Shown piece by piece: positions 23,575 through 31,044 of a stretch of 42,139 nt of DNA. Each line of letters starts with the position of its first letter. The stretch's first letter is position 1. Source of the stretch: a bacterium (GTDB taxonomy: Bacteria; Actinomycetota; Acidimicrobiia; Acidimicrobiales; Bin134); the NCBI GenBank assembly GCA_028819295.1, contig JAPPMA010000086.1, forward strand, positions 25,380 to 67,518, in the 5' to 3' direction. Made by a program: the position numbers and the translations under genes. Below the pieces are notes generated by a model, which was given only the letters and a program-made list of their open reading frames with translations, made no database searches and was not told the DNA's origin.

Positions 23575-25865
23575 CGATCGCCCTCCCAACCACTCGAGAT
23601 CTGCTGGAGCTGAGCCTCGACGACCTGACGGCCGAGGCCCGGTCGATTCGGAATCGGGTGTACGGCACTCGGGTCACCTACTCCCCCAAGGTGTTCATCC
23701 CCCTCACCATGCTGTGCCGGGACAAGTGCGGCTACTGCACGTTCGCCCAGCCTCCCGCCCGATTGGAGTCGCCCTACCTCAGCGATCACGAGGTGCTGGC
23801 CATCGCCGAATCGGGAGCGGCCGCCGGCTGCCACGAGGCGCTGTTCACCCTGGGCGAGCGCCCCGAGCTGCGCTACCCCGACGCCGCGAAGTGGCTGGAT
23901 CAGCACGGCTTCGCCTCCACGGTGGACTACCTGGCCCATGCCACCCGGCTCGTGGTGGAAAAGACCGGCCTGCTCCCCCACGCCAACGCCGGCGCCCTCT
24001 TTTCCGAGGAGCTGGCCCTGCTCCGCGAGACCGCACCTTCTCAAGGGATGATGCTGGAGACGCTGGCCGAGTTGGACTGCCATCGGGGGTCGCCCGACAA
24101 AACCCCGGACCGGCGCCTGGCCACCCTGGAGGCCGCCGGCCAGTTGGCCATCCCGTTCACCACCGGCATCCTGGTGGGCATCGGCGAGACCCGCGCCGAT
24201 CGGGTGGACGCTCTGACGGCCATCGCCGAGTCCCACCGGCGCTGGGGCCACATTCAAGAGGTCATCGTCCAGAATTTCCTGCCCAAGCCGGGCACGGCCA
24301 TGCACGCGGCGGCGCCCTGTGATGGCGACGAGTACATCGAGGCCATCGCCCTCGCCCGCCTCGTTCTCCCCGAGGAGATCCACCTCCAAGCTCCGCCCAA
24401 CCTCTCCGACGACTTCGGGCTGCTGCTCGATGCGGGCATCGACGACTGGGGCGGGGTGTCGCCGGTCACCGCCGACCATGTGAACCCCGAGCGCCCGTGG
24501 CCGGCCCTCGAACGCCTGCGGGAGGCCACCGAGGCCAGAGGATTCGCCTTGGCCCCCCGGCTGACCATCTATCCCGAGTACGCCCTCGACTCGGAGCGGT
24601 GGCTGGATGCCGACATGCGATTCCCGGTGCTCGACCGCAGCGACGCCGAAGGCTTGGGGCGACCCGACGACGGCGGTTGGTACTCCGGCGCCGACACCCC
24701 TCCCCCGATGCTGCTGGCTGAGCCCTCTGGCAACGGCATCCTTGCTGCTGCCGCCTCGGGAGGGGCGGTGGGTGAAGTGCTCGCCGGGGTCCGGGCCGGC
24801 CAAGAAGTCGGGGTCGATGAGATCGTCACCTTGTTCGGGGCTCGGGGCCCCGAGGTTCGAGCGGTGGCCGCGCTGGCCGACGAGCTCCGCCGGGCCGCGG
24901 TGGGCGACGAGGTCACCTGGGTGTCCAACCGCAACATCAACTACACCAACGTGTGTACGTTCAAGTGCCGGTTCTGCGGCTTCTCCAAGGGGCCGCTGTC
25001 GCTCAACCTGCGAGGCGACCCCTACCTGCTGGGCTTGGACGACATCGCCGAGCGCACTGTGGAAGCGGCCGAGGCCGGGGCCACCGAGGTCTGCCTCCAA
25101 GGCGGCATCCACCCCAACTTCGACGGCGACTACTACATCGACGTCACCCGGGCCGTGAAAGACGCGGTGCCCGACATCCATGTCCACGGCTTCACCGCCC
25201 TTGAGGTGACCGAGGGGGCCCGGCGGCTGGAAGAGCCCTTGGCCGCCTATCTGCGTCGGCTGATGGACGCCGGTTTGCGCTCGCTGCCGGGCACCGCCGC
25301 CGAGATCCTCGACGACGAGATCCGGGCGGTGATCTGTCCCGACAAGATCGACACCGGCGAGTGGCTGGAGGCCCACCGCACCGCCCACGGCCTCGGACTG
25401 CGCTCCAACGTGACCATCATGTTCGGCACGGTCGAGCAGCCGGTCCACTGGGCCCGCCATCTGGTGCGCGCCCGTGAGCTCCAGAAGGAAACCGGCGGGT
25501 TCACCGAGTTCGTGCCCCTGCCCTTCGTCCACATGGCCGCTCCCATCTACTTGCAGAAGCGGTCCCGCCGGGGCCCCACCTTCCGTGAGGCCCTGCTGAT
25601 GCACGCCGTGGGCCGCATCGCCTACCACGGCTGGATTCACAACATCCAGGCCTCCTGGGTCAAGCTGGGCATGGCCGGCGCGGCGCAGATGCTTCAGGCC
25701 GGGGTGAACGATCTAGGCGGCACCCTCATCAACGAGAACATCTCTCGGGCCGCGGGCGCATCCCACGGCCAAGAAGCCACCGAAGACGACCTCCGCGCCC
25801 TCTGCACCCCCCTAGGCCGCCCCCTCCGCCAACGCACCACGCTGTATGACGAGGTCGACCTGTAA
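23571..25865 (+). CDS. fbiC: FO synthase FbiC (CofG-CofH fusion)
   Basis: Bifunctional radical SAM enzyme making FO, the deazaflavin chromophore of coenzyme F420, from a pyrimidine derivative and tyrosine. 764 residues from GTG 23571 overlapping the tal stop. The CofG half has the first Fe-S motif MLCRDKCGYCTF (C49, C53, C56); the CofH half has NYTNVCTFKCRFCGF (C462, C466, C469). The fused form is characteristic of actinobacteria, while many other organisms have separate genes. Coupling to tal and tkt is visible; a metabolic reason is not obvious. The presence of this gene implies F420-dependent enzymes elsewhere in the genome. Confidence 0.96.
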   Translation: MTIALPTTRDLLELSLDDLTAEARSIRNRVYGTRVTYSPKVFIPLTMLCRDKCGYCTFAQPPARLESPYLSDHEVLAIAESGAAAGCHEALFTLGERPELRYPDAAKWLDQHGFASTVDYLAHATRLVVEKTGLLPHANAGALFSEELALLRETAPSQGMMLETLAELDCHRGSPDKTPDRRLATLEAAGQLAIPFTTGILVGIGETRADRVDALTAIAESHRRWGHIQEVIVQNFLPKPGTAMHAAAPCDGDEYIEAIALARLVLPEEIHLQAPPNLSDDFGLLLDAGIDDWGGVSPVTADHVNPERPWPALERLREATEARGFALAPRLTIYPEYALDSERWLDADMRFPVLDRSDAEGLGRPDDGGWYSGADTPPPMLLAEPSGNGILAAAASGGAVGEVLAGVRAGQEVGVDEIVTLFGARGPEVRAVAALADELRRAAVGDEVTWVSNRNINYTNVCTFKCRFCGFSKGPLSLNLRGDPYLLGLDDIAERTVEAAEAGATEVCLQGGIHPNFDGDYYIDVTRAVKDAVPDIHVHGFTALEVTEGARRLEEPLAAYLRRLMDAGLRSLPGTAAEILDDEIRAVICPDKIDTGEWLEAHRTAHGLGLRSNVTIMFGTVEQPVHWARHLVRARELQKETGGFTEFVPLPFVHMAAPIYLQKRSRRGPTFREALLMHAVGRIAYHGWIHNIQASWVKLGMAGAAQMLQAGVNDLGGTLINENISRAAGASHGQEATEDDLRALCTPLGRPLRQRTTLYDEVDL

Positions 25866-25941
25866 GTAGGCCTCAGTCCACGTTCGGCATGGGATAGCCA
25901 GCCTGAGTGCCGGTTGACACTTCAGTCTTTTGATGACAATT

Positions 25942-25956
25942 CAATCAATATGATTG
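25942..25956. promoter_or_regulatory. Inverted repeat upstream of the toxin-antitoxin pair (candidate operator)
   Basis: CAATCA, a 3-base spacer (ATA), and TGATTG form a 15-bp inverted repeat 75 bp before the antitoxin ATG, in an AT-rich stretch unlike its surroundings. A possible -10 (TACAAT, 26008-26013) lies downstream. Phd/YefM antitoxins usually autoregulate by binding such palindromes. Assignment as an operator is inferred. Confidence 0.4.
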
Positions 25957-26031
25957 CTATTGTGTCCCCTGTGAGTACCAGTCATCAAGAATTGGCTAGA
26001 TTCTTTGTACAATCTCTGGGAATCTTGGGAA

Positions 26032-26319
26032 ATGGCTGTTCAAGAGCGCACCATTCCCGCATCCCAATTCAGAGACCAGTGTCTGCGGCTCATGGATGAA
26101 ATCAATGAGACCGGCGATACGTTGATCGTCACCAAGCACGGCAAACCAGTTGCCATCGTTGGCCCTGCCCACCGCGACAGGGGTGGCCTCTGGGGGTTCA
26201 TGGAAGGGACTACATGCATCCTCGGAGACATTGACGGTCCGGCCATTCCTGTTGATGACTGGGACATCGTCACCAACCCTGATCGAGTCTTCGACCCTGG
26301 TTCCGTTCCACCCCAGTGA
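26032..26319 (+). CDS. Type II antitoxin, Phd/YefM family
   Basis: 95 residues from ATG 26032. The N-terminal Phd/YefM fold MAVQERTIPASQFRDQCLRLMDEINETGDTLIVTKHGKPVAIV is a DNA-binding and dimerisation domain; the C-terminal tail, GLWGFMEGTTCILGDIDGPAIPVDDWDIV, is the usual toxin-neutralising region. The stop overlaps the start of the PIN-domain toxin (GTGA), so the two are coupled, antitoxin first. The AT-rich upstream region and inverted repeat suggest self-regulation. The pair marks the start of the accessory island. Confidence 0.9.
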   Translation: MAVQERTIPASQFRDQCLRLMDEINETGDTLIVTKHGKPVAIVGPAHRDRGGLWGFMEGTTCILGDIDGPAIPVDDWDIVTNPDRVFDPGSVPPQ

Positions 26320-26735
26320 TTCTTCTTGACACCAACGTGCTGCTGCGGATGACAGCTGCTGATTCCAAGATCGGTGAGCGCTCTCGGTACCTCATCGACG
26401 AAGGCGTCCACGACGATGGAGTTGGTGTTTCCGCCGTCGTCTTTCTTGAGGCTGCCCGGCTCCACTGGGATGAGAAGGCGAATCTTGGAATGCCCCCGGA
26501 AGCCTGGCGCAAGGCCCACCTTCGGCGAGGACTTCTCGAGATCCCCCTCACGGGAGACATCGCCATCCAAGCCGCAGACCTCTATGCCCGACAAGGATTC
26601 CACCGGGACCCCGGCGATCAGATCATCGTGGCCACAGCGATATCAAGCCGCAGCACCCTGGCAACCACCGATCACAACATCCTCCAGTGGGCAGCCAAGA
26701 CCAAAATGGTCACGGTGCTCGACGCTACCGAGTAG
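26316..26735 (+). CDS. vapC: PIN-domain ribonuclease toxin (VapC-type)
   Basis: 139 residues from GTG 26316. PIN-domain acidic residues are visible: D5 in LLDTN, E48 in FLEAAR, and the late D in DPGDQIIVATA, with D118 in TTDHNIL. VapC toxins are Mg-dependent RNases, often cutting tRNA or rRNA. It is coupled to the Phd/YefM-type antitoxin. Fold and pairing are strong; the RNA target is unknown. Confidence 0.9.
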   Translation: MILLDTNVLLRMTAADSKIGERSRYLIDEGVHDDGVGVSAVVFLEAARLHWDEKANLGMPPEAWRKAHLRRGLLEIPLTGDIAIQAADLYARQGFHRDPGDQIIVATAISSRSTLATTDHNILQWAAKTKMVTVLDATE

Positions 26736-27024
26736 CAGCTGCTAGCGGCAGAAGCCACATTTCCAGGTCAGAGCGAGCAAAATTATGCGGGCCCAGAACA
26801 GACGGCGCCCTCATCTGCTCGTGCATCCACTTCGGCGCGGGCGATGCACGGGGGGATTGACCCTTCCTATCTCAAATGGAGCCAGCAGAGCTGACTAGTT
26901 CCTAGACCAATGGAGGTTGCTGACAGTCGGGATCTTTCGTGAGAGGAAGACCTGATGGATGAGAGCGAGCAACACTGCAAGATCCGGTACCGGTCAGCGG
27001 TGAGATTGATAGGGCTGAAGACCG
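26736..27024. other. Non-coding gap between vapC and the secreted-protein gene
   Basis: 289 bp between two convergent genes. No convincing gene, terminator or RNA was seen. The only open frames are short and lack conserved features, and the sequence has no obvious inverted repeat with a T-tract. Confidence 0.5.
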
Positions 27025-27645
27025 TCACTGGCTGCCGATAGTGGCGGTCCATCGGGCGTCTGCTTCGGCATCGACTTCGATCACGGTGCTGCCTGCTTCG
27101 CAGCTGGCGAATCCGCCGACGTTGAGCGCTTTGCGTCCGGTCCACACGCCCCGGTCGTCGACGATCTCGTTCACGAGGAGGTCACAGGTTGAGCCTGCCT
27201 GGCTGACAGTTACACCGAAGTAGCCGGTTGCTGCTGTCGCTTCGATTTCAACAATGTGAGTTCCCTCAGTGAGCACAACAGCGACGATGTCCGTTCCGGT
27301 CCCGGACCTGCTGACCAGTACTGGGGTCGGGTTGACTGTTGGGTCGGGCGTCGGCTCTGGGGTCGGGTTGACTGTCGGGTCGGGCGTCGGCTCTGATTGG
27401 GCGTTGGCGCGGAGGGTGGCTAGGGCTTCGTCGTCGAGGGTGAGGTAGCAGCCGATGGTTTCGTGGTAGCCCCAGCTCACCTGGGCCAGCACGGTCTGAC
27501 CATCAGAGGACTGGGCCACGTCCACGGGCTGGGCGCCGAATTTATGATGCTGGAAGCACCGCTCTGCCGCGCTCGGCTCAGGGCCGTCTTGGGCTGCGGA
27601 CTGGCTTGCCGGCACCGCGGTCACCGCGCCGAGAGAAGCGATCAC
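27025..27645 (-). CDS. Secreted protein with Pro-Thr repeat linker, probably 5'-truncated
   Basis: 206 residues from GTG 27645. The beginning is a hydrophobic stretch (VIASLGAVTAVPASQSAAQ) that looks like the core and cleavage region of a signal peptide. Codons just upstream in frame (RSSRRCGAV) look like its basic start, but no start codon is found before the transposase fragment. A compact domain with cysteines (AAERCFQHH...GCYLTL) is followed by the linker EPTPDPTVNPTP, repeated twice from a 36-bp duplication, and a C-terminal beta-rich domain (GTHIVEIEATAATGYFGVTV). No known family was recognised. The 5' end may have been removed by the adjacent insertion. Confidence 0.65.
   Translation of the reverse strand: MIASLGAVTAVPASQSAAQDGPEPSAAERCFQHHKFGAQPVDVAQSSDGQTVLAQVSWGYHETIGCYLTLDDEALATLRANAQSEPTPDPTVNPTPEPTPDPTVNPTPVLVSRSGTGTDIVAVVLTEGTHIVEIEATAATGYFGVTVSQAGSTCDLLVNEIVDDRGVWTGRKALNVGGFASCEAGSTVIEVDAEADARWTATIGSQ
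27321..27392. repeat. 36-bp tandem repeat, two copies, Pro-Thr linker
   Basis: Two 36-bp copies at 27321-27356 and 27357-27392, differing at one or two bases, encode EPTPDPTVNPTP twice in the secreted protein. Confidence 0.9.
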
Positions 27646-28298
27646 GACTGCGCCGCAGCGGCGAGATGATCGCCCGCGTGGTCGAGCGCCTCGCCCGCGA
27701 GTGCCCGTGTTGGAGCGACGACGTGTGGCTGGCCGATTCCACCCCGATCGGGTGCGGCCGCTCCCGGCAGACCCGAAGGCGCTCCGAGCTGGCGGGATGG
27801 GCCCAATACGGGTACAGCGCGTCGCGTTCGCGGTGGTTCTGGGGCCTGCGGCTCCACCTGCTCACCACACCAGCGGGACTGCCGGCGGCGTTCGCGCCCG
27901 CCGGCGCCAAAGCCGACGAACGCGAGATCTGCGCAGACATGATCGCCAGCGCCGGGCTGGCACGCCCGGGACAGACCCTCATCGCCGGCAAGGGCTACCG
28001 CTCCGCCCAGTTCGAGGCCCGGCTCGCCCAAGCCGGCATCACCGTGATCCGGCCCGCCACCAAAAAAGAACCCAGCCGCCCCGGCGCCCGGTTCCCGCGG
28101 CCGCTGCGCCAAATCATCGAATCAGTGAACAACACCCCCAAAACCCAGCTCAGCCTCGAACGCCACCGCGGCCGCACCCGCGCAGGCGTCGCCGTGCGCA
28201 TCCTCACCCGCATCCTGGCCCCAACCGCCGCCATCTGGCACAACCAGACCACACACCAACCCGGCCCAGCACGCTCACTCACCACCTACGACCACTAA
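27645..28298 (+). pseudogene. 5'-truncated DDE transposase (IS982-like)
   Basis: The frame encodes the C-terminal two thirds of an IS982-type transposase: DDVWLADSTPIGCGRSR (first catalytic Asp), LAGWAQYGYSASRSRWFWGLRLHLL, GAKADEREI, then GKGYRS where DKGY is expected, VIRPATKKEP, the ES of IIESVNN, and a normal end RSLTTYDH. The N-terminal roughly 90 residues are absent and the second catalytic Asp is Gly, so it should be inactive. A terminal sequence may lie just after the stop (28299-28320), but no matching left end was found. The 5' edge abuts the signal-peptide region of the secreted gene on the other strand. Confidence 0.8.
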
Positions 28299-28347
28299 CC
28301 CCTTGGAACTAACCATCTAGGTGGTGCGAGCATTAGGACGAGAGCGA

Positions 28348-28602
28348 GTGACCGAGACGGCTAATCGCAGTCGTTGGTCCTGGCTGGGAAGTGCAAGGAC
28401 TACGAGGGGACGAATCGCCTCTGGAGTCGGTGTGGCAGCTGTCTATTCTGCTGCCTATTTCCCAACCATTGTGTTCGATCTCGGCATAGGCATCTTTTTC
28501 GCGATATTCCTGCCGCTGTCTATTCCCATAGCTGTCCTTGTCGATCGGATCGACAAGAAGGCGGCTCAAATGGCGTTGGGAAAGCGGCCGCTTAAGGAAT
28601 AA
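28348..28602 (+). CDS. Small two-span membrane protein, unknown
   Basis: About 84 residues from GTG 28348 (a longer start at GTG 28321 is possible). After a basic Ser/Arg-rich N-terminus there are one or two hydrophobic stretches (GVGVAAVYSAAYF and IVFDLGIGIFFAIFLPLSIPIAVLV) and a basic tail. It lies directly downstream of the transposase fragment. A GGACGAGAG stretch precedes the start. No family was recognised and it could be a spurious frame. Confidence 0.45.
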   Translation: MTETANRSRWSWLGSARTTRGRIASGVGVAAVYSAAYFPTIVFDLGIGIFFAIFLPLSIPIAVLVDRIDKKAAQMALGKRPLKE

Positions 28603-28750
28603 CTGACTGGTGGCGGGACGAGCACTGCCGTTCGAGTGTGCTGTGAGGGAAATGTGGGTGTTGTTGTTTATGTTCAGATCAATGTCAATAAATCATAGGA
28701 TTATTTCTCCTAATCCCGTTTATTCAGGTGGATGTTGTCGCTGGGGTCGG

Positions 28751-28763
28751 TATACTTGCATGC
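28751..28763 (+). promoter_or_regulatory. -10 promoter element placing transcription start at the HNH gene ATG
   Basis: TATACT at 28751-28756 ends 7 bases before the ATG at 28764, and no ribosome-binding sequence lies between. This geometry predicts a leaderless mRNA starting at or next to the start codon, common in actinobacteria. No convincing -35 element was found at the standard distance. Confidence 0.5.
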
Positions 28764-30221
28764 ATGGAGTTTAGGTCTCTTGATCAGGGGAAACGGGCTG
28801 ATGGCGGGCCGTCGGGGACGGTTTGGCCGGAGGCGGTTGATGTGGCGGGGCTGTCGCTGTCGGAGTTGCGGGAGCGGCTGGGGCTGATCAAGAGGTCTGA
28901 GGCTCGGCTGGCGGCGATGAAGACGGCTGCTTTGGCCGCGTATGCCAGCCGGGGCGGGGAGGGGTCGGCCCGGCGGGTGGTGTTGGAGGAGCTTCAGGCG
29001 TCCAAGCAGCAGGCCCGCCGTGAGGTTGAGGCCGCCTCTCAGCTCTCCCAGGTTCCTGAGACTCTTGACGCTTTGGGTGCCGGTGAGATTCCAGAGGACC
29101 ACGCCAAGCAGATCGCCAAGGCCGCCTCCCAGGGGCCGGTGGACGAGTCGGTTTTGGTGGAGGCGGCCCGGCGCGAGGATTTCGGGACGTTCTCCCGGAC
29201 GCTGCGCGACCACCAGCACGAGCAGTCGCCCGATGACGGAAAGTCGCTTTTGGCCAAGCAACGGAAGCGCCGCGATTTGGGCTTCTTCAAGTCGATCGAT
29301 GACGGCATGTTCGTATTGAACGGCCGGTTCGACCCCGAAGCGGGGAACCGGATCGAGGCTGCTTTGGCCGACGAGGTGCGCCGCCAGCGCAACGACGACA
29401 ACGGCAAAGGCGCTGCCGATCAGACAACGTTCGGCCAGCGGATGGCCGATGCGCTGGAGAACCTGGTGTGCGCCGATGTCGGCGACCGCACCCCGCCGCG
29501 GGCCACCCTGATCGTGACCGCTGATTGGGACGCGCTGAACCAGAAGCTGGCCGACGCACGACTGCTCGACGGCACGCCGCTGCCGATTGACGAGGCTTTG
29601 CGGTTGGCTTGCAACGCCGACATCGTGCCCGCGGTGTTCGACGCCGCCGGCCAACAACTGTGGGTGGGGCGCAAGCTGCGGTTGGCCACCGAGGCCCAGC
29701 GGGCCGCGCTCATCATCCGCGACAAGCACTGCATTGGTTGCGGCCGATCAGCGGTGTGGTGCGAGGCCCACCACATCGAAGAATGGCTCGCCGGCGGCCG
29801 CACCGACATCGACAACCTCGTGCTGGTCTGCAAACCCTGCCACCACAACATCCACGACGACGGCTGGACAGTACACCGAAACCGAAACGGCGCCTACGAA
29901 CTGCGACCACCCCCCAACCCCTACGCCGACCTCCCCACCAGGCAGTCATGTTCGGGCTTACCGCCTAAGAACGGCGCCGACACTTCGCCCCGGCAGACAC
30001 GCTCGGGGCCACCTTCCAAGAACGGCGCCGACATTCCGCCCCGGCAGACACGCTCGGAGCCACCCCCCAAAAAACGCGCGAATCTTCCGCACGGGCAAAC
30101 TCGCTCGAGACCACCACACGCCGAACCCCAATCCAGTACCGAAGCCTTCCCCGAACCCTTCCCAGATGGAGGAATCACCACCTGGCAGCCCGACCGCACC
30201 AAACAGCTCCTGCTGGGCTGA
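28764..30221 (+). CDS. DUF222/HNH endonuclease-domain protein (13E12-repeat family)
   Basis: 485 residues from ATG 28764. The helical DUF222 domain (AARREDFGTF, LGFFKSIDDGMFVLNGRFDPEAGNRIEAAL) is followed by an HNH nuclease domain: CIGCGRSAVWCEAHHIEEWLAGGRTDIDNLVLVCKPCHHNIHDDGW, with the Cys pairs and the HH-N-H residues. The C-terminal ~90 residues are low-complexity and contain 17-residue repeats. This family is abundant and repetitive in actinobacteria, including mycobacteria, and lies near mobile elements; its function is unproven. The 3' end has a diverged second copy downstream. Confidence 0.88.
   Translation: MEFRSLDQGKRADGGPSGTVWPEAVDVAGLSLSELRERLGLIKRSEARLAAMKTAALAAYASRGGEGSARRVVLEELQASKQQARREVEAASQLSQVPETLDALGAGEIPEDHAKQIAKAASQGPVDESVLVEAARREDFGTFSRTLRDHQHEQSPDDGKSLLAKQRKRRDLGFFKSIDDGMFVLNGRFDPEAGNRIEAALADEVRRQRNDDNGKGAADQTTFGQRMADALENLVCADVGDRTPPRATLIVTADWDALNQKLADARLLDGTPLPIDEALRLACNADIVPAVFDAAGQQLWVGRKLRLATEAQRAALIIRDKHCIGCGRSAVWCEAHHIEEWLAGGRTDIDNLVLVCKPCHHNIHDDGWTVHRNRNGAYELRPPPNPYADLPTRQSCSGLPPKNGADTSPRQTRSGPPSKNGADIPPRQTRSEPPPKKRANLPHGQTRSRPPHAEPQSSTEAFPEPFPDGGITTWQPDRTKQLLLG
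29941..30115. repeat. 51-bp (17-residue) tandem repeat in the HNH protein tail
   Basis: Repeat starts at 29941, 29992, 30043 and 30094. They encode QSCSGLPPKNGADTSPR, QTRSGPPSKNGADIPPR, QTRSEPPPKKRANLPHG, and the beginning QTRSRPP of a fourth. Confidence 0.9.
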
Positions 30222-30290
30222 CGCAGAGTTGCCCAGGGCGCCGGTGTGCACTCTGCTGGCACCAAACAATTGTTGTCGAACTGACATTGA
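30196..30290. repeat. Diverged duplicate (period 63) of the HNH gene 3' end
   Basis: gcaccaaaca occurs at 30196 and 30259. After the first, codons read TKQLLLG and stop; after the second, in the matching frame, TKQLLSN and stop, with CAG-CTC-CTG replaced by the synonymous CAA-TTG-TTG. Bases after both stops are also similar (gac..tga/agttgcc). Confidence 0.6.
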
Positions 30291-30431
30291 ATTGCCGCTG
30301 AACCAACTCAGCGCTGGCATGACGACCGGCAGTCTCGCGGCCTTGGCTGACCGCCGCCCTACCCGACGGTTGGGCACCCCGGGGCGCTATTTCAATTGCA
30401 GACTCATTACGGCAACGAGCAGCCGCAGAGA

Positions 30432-30809
30432 TCAGGGAGCGCCTTCGGCAGGCTCGAAGCGGTGGGCTTCGAGATCACTGCGGCTTACCCATTCGAGGGT
30501 GCGAGCATGGGTGGATTCCAGGACAACAGGAGGGGCCACACCCGCTTCGAGCGCCTCGGCCCAGCGGGAGGCGCACAGACACCAGCGATCACCGGGCTTG
30601 AGCCCGTCGAAGCCGATCTCGGGTTGGGGTGCGGCCAAGTCGTTGCCGACCGAGGCCGAGAAGTCCAGAAACTCCCCGGTCAGCACCGCGCACACCGTAT
30701 GCACGCCGAAGTCCTCGGTGTCGGTGTTGCAGCACCCATCTCGGAACCATCCGGTTAGCGGATCGTAAGAGCAGGGTTGCAGTTCCTCTCCGATCACGCT
30801 CTGAGCCAC
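30432..30809 (-). CDS. DUF2237 family protein
   Basis: 125 residues from GTG 30809, the usual size for the family. The conserved core is clear: ELQPCSYDPLTGWFRDGCCNTDTEDFGVHTVCAVLT, then FDGLKPGDRWCLCASRWAEALEAGVAPPVVLESTH. Conserved cysteines (PCS, CCN, VCA, CLC) suggest metal or redox function, but none is established. It lies 55 bp after the small 59-residue protein on the same strand and converges with the HNH gene. Confidence 0.93.
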   Translation of the reverse strand: MAQSVIGEELQPCSYDPLTGWFRDGCCNTDTEDFGVHTVCAVLTGEFLDFSASVGNDLAAPQPEIGFDGLKPGDRWCLCASRWAEALEAGVAPPVVLESTHARTLEWVSRSDLEAHRFEPAEGAP

Positions 30810-30864
30810 GGGCTCAGTGTGCCATACCGCTTGCCGGCCAGGTGCAACCGCAAATGAGAACGGC

Positions 30865-31044
30865 CTAATCCCCCAAGATCGAGATCGCTTTTTCGACTGA
30901 TCGGCGGGCTCGGGTCAGTTTTTTCTCTTCCTCGGGGCGGGCCGTGGCCCCTTCCTCCACCGCATCGCGCAGCACCGACATGGCCAGGTCGTCGAGTTGC
31001 TCGGCTATCTGCTCAAGCTGGGTGCGGATGTGCTCAGCGGTCAT
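30865..31044 (-). CDS. Small acidic helical protein at the end of the glycolate oxidase operon
   Basis: 59 residues from ATG 31044, starting MTAEHIRTQLEQIAEQLDD and ending SVEKAISILGD with TAG at 30867-30865. It is too short for the usual ORF threshold. The start lies inside the 3' end of glcF, an 11-bp overlap. The composition is a single long charged helix: LEQIAEQLDDLAMSVLRDAVEEG, then PEEEKKLTRARRSVEKA. No family was recognised with confidence. Tight overlap and regular heptad-like hydrophobics support it being real. Confidence 0.7.
   Translation of the reverse strand: MTAEHIRTQLEQIAEQLDDLAMSVLRDAVEEGATARPEEEKKLTRARRSVEKAISILGD

Noticed and set aside
23307..25640. 777-residue minus-strand open frame opposite fbiC
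   Set aside because: It is a shadow of fbiC with no recognisable domains; fbiC has both radical SAM motifs.
26955..27041. 28-codon plus-strand frame starting MDESEQHC
   Set aside because: Too short, no conservation evidence, overlaps the end of the secreted-protein gene.
28299..28320. IS right-end inverted repeat
   Set aside because: The sequence after the transposase stop looks like a plausible terminus, but no matching left end was found, so the element boundaries cannot be supported.
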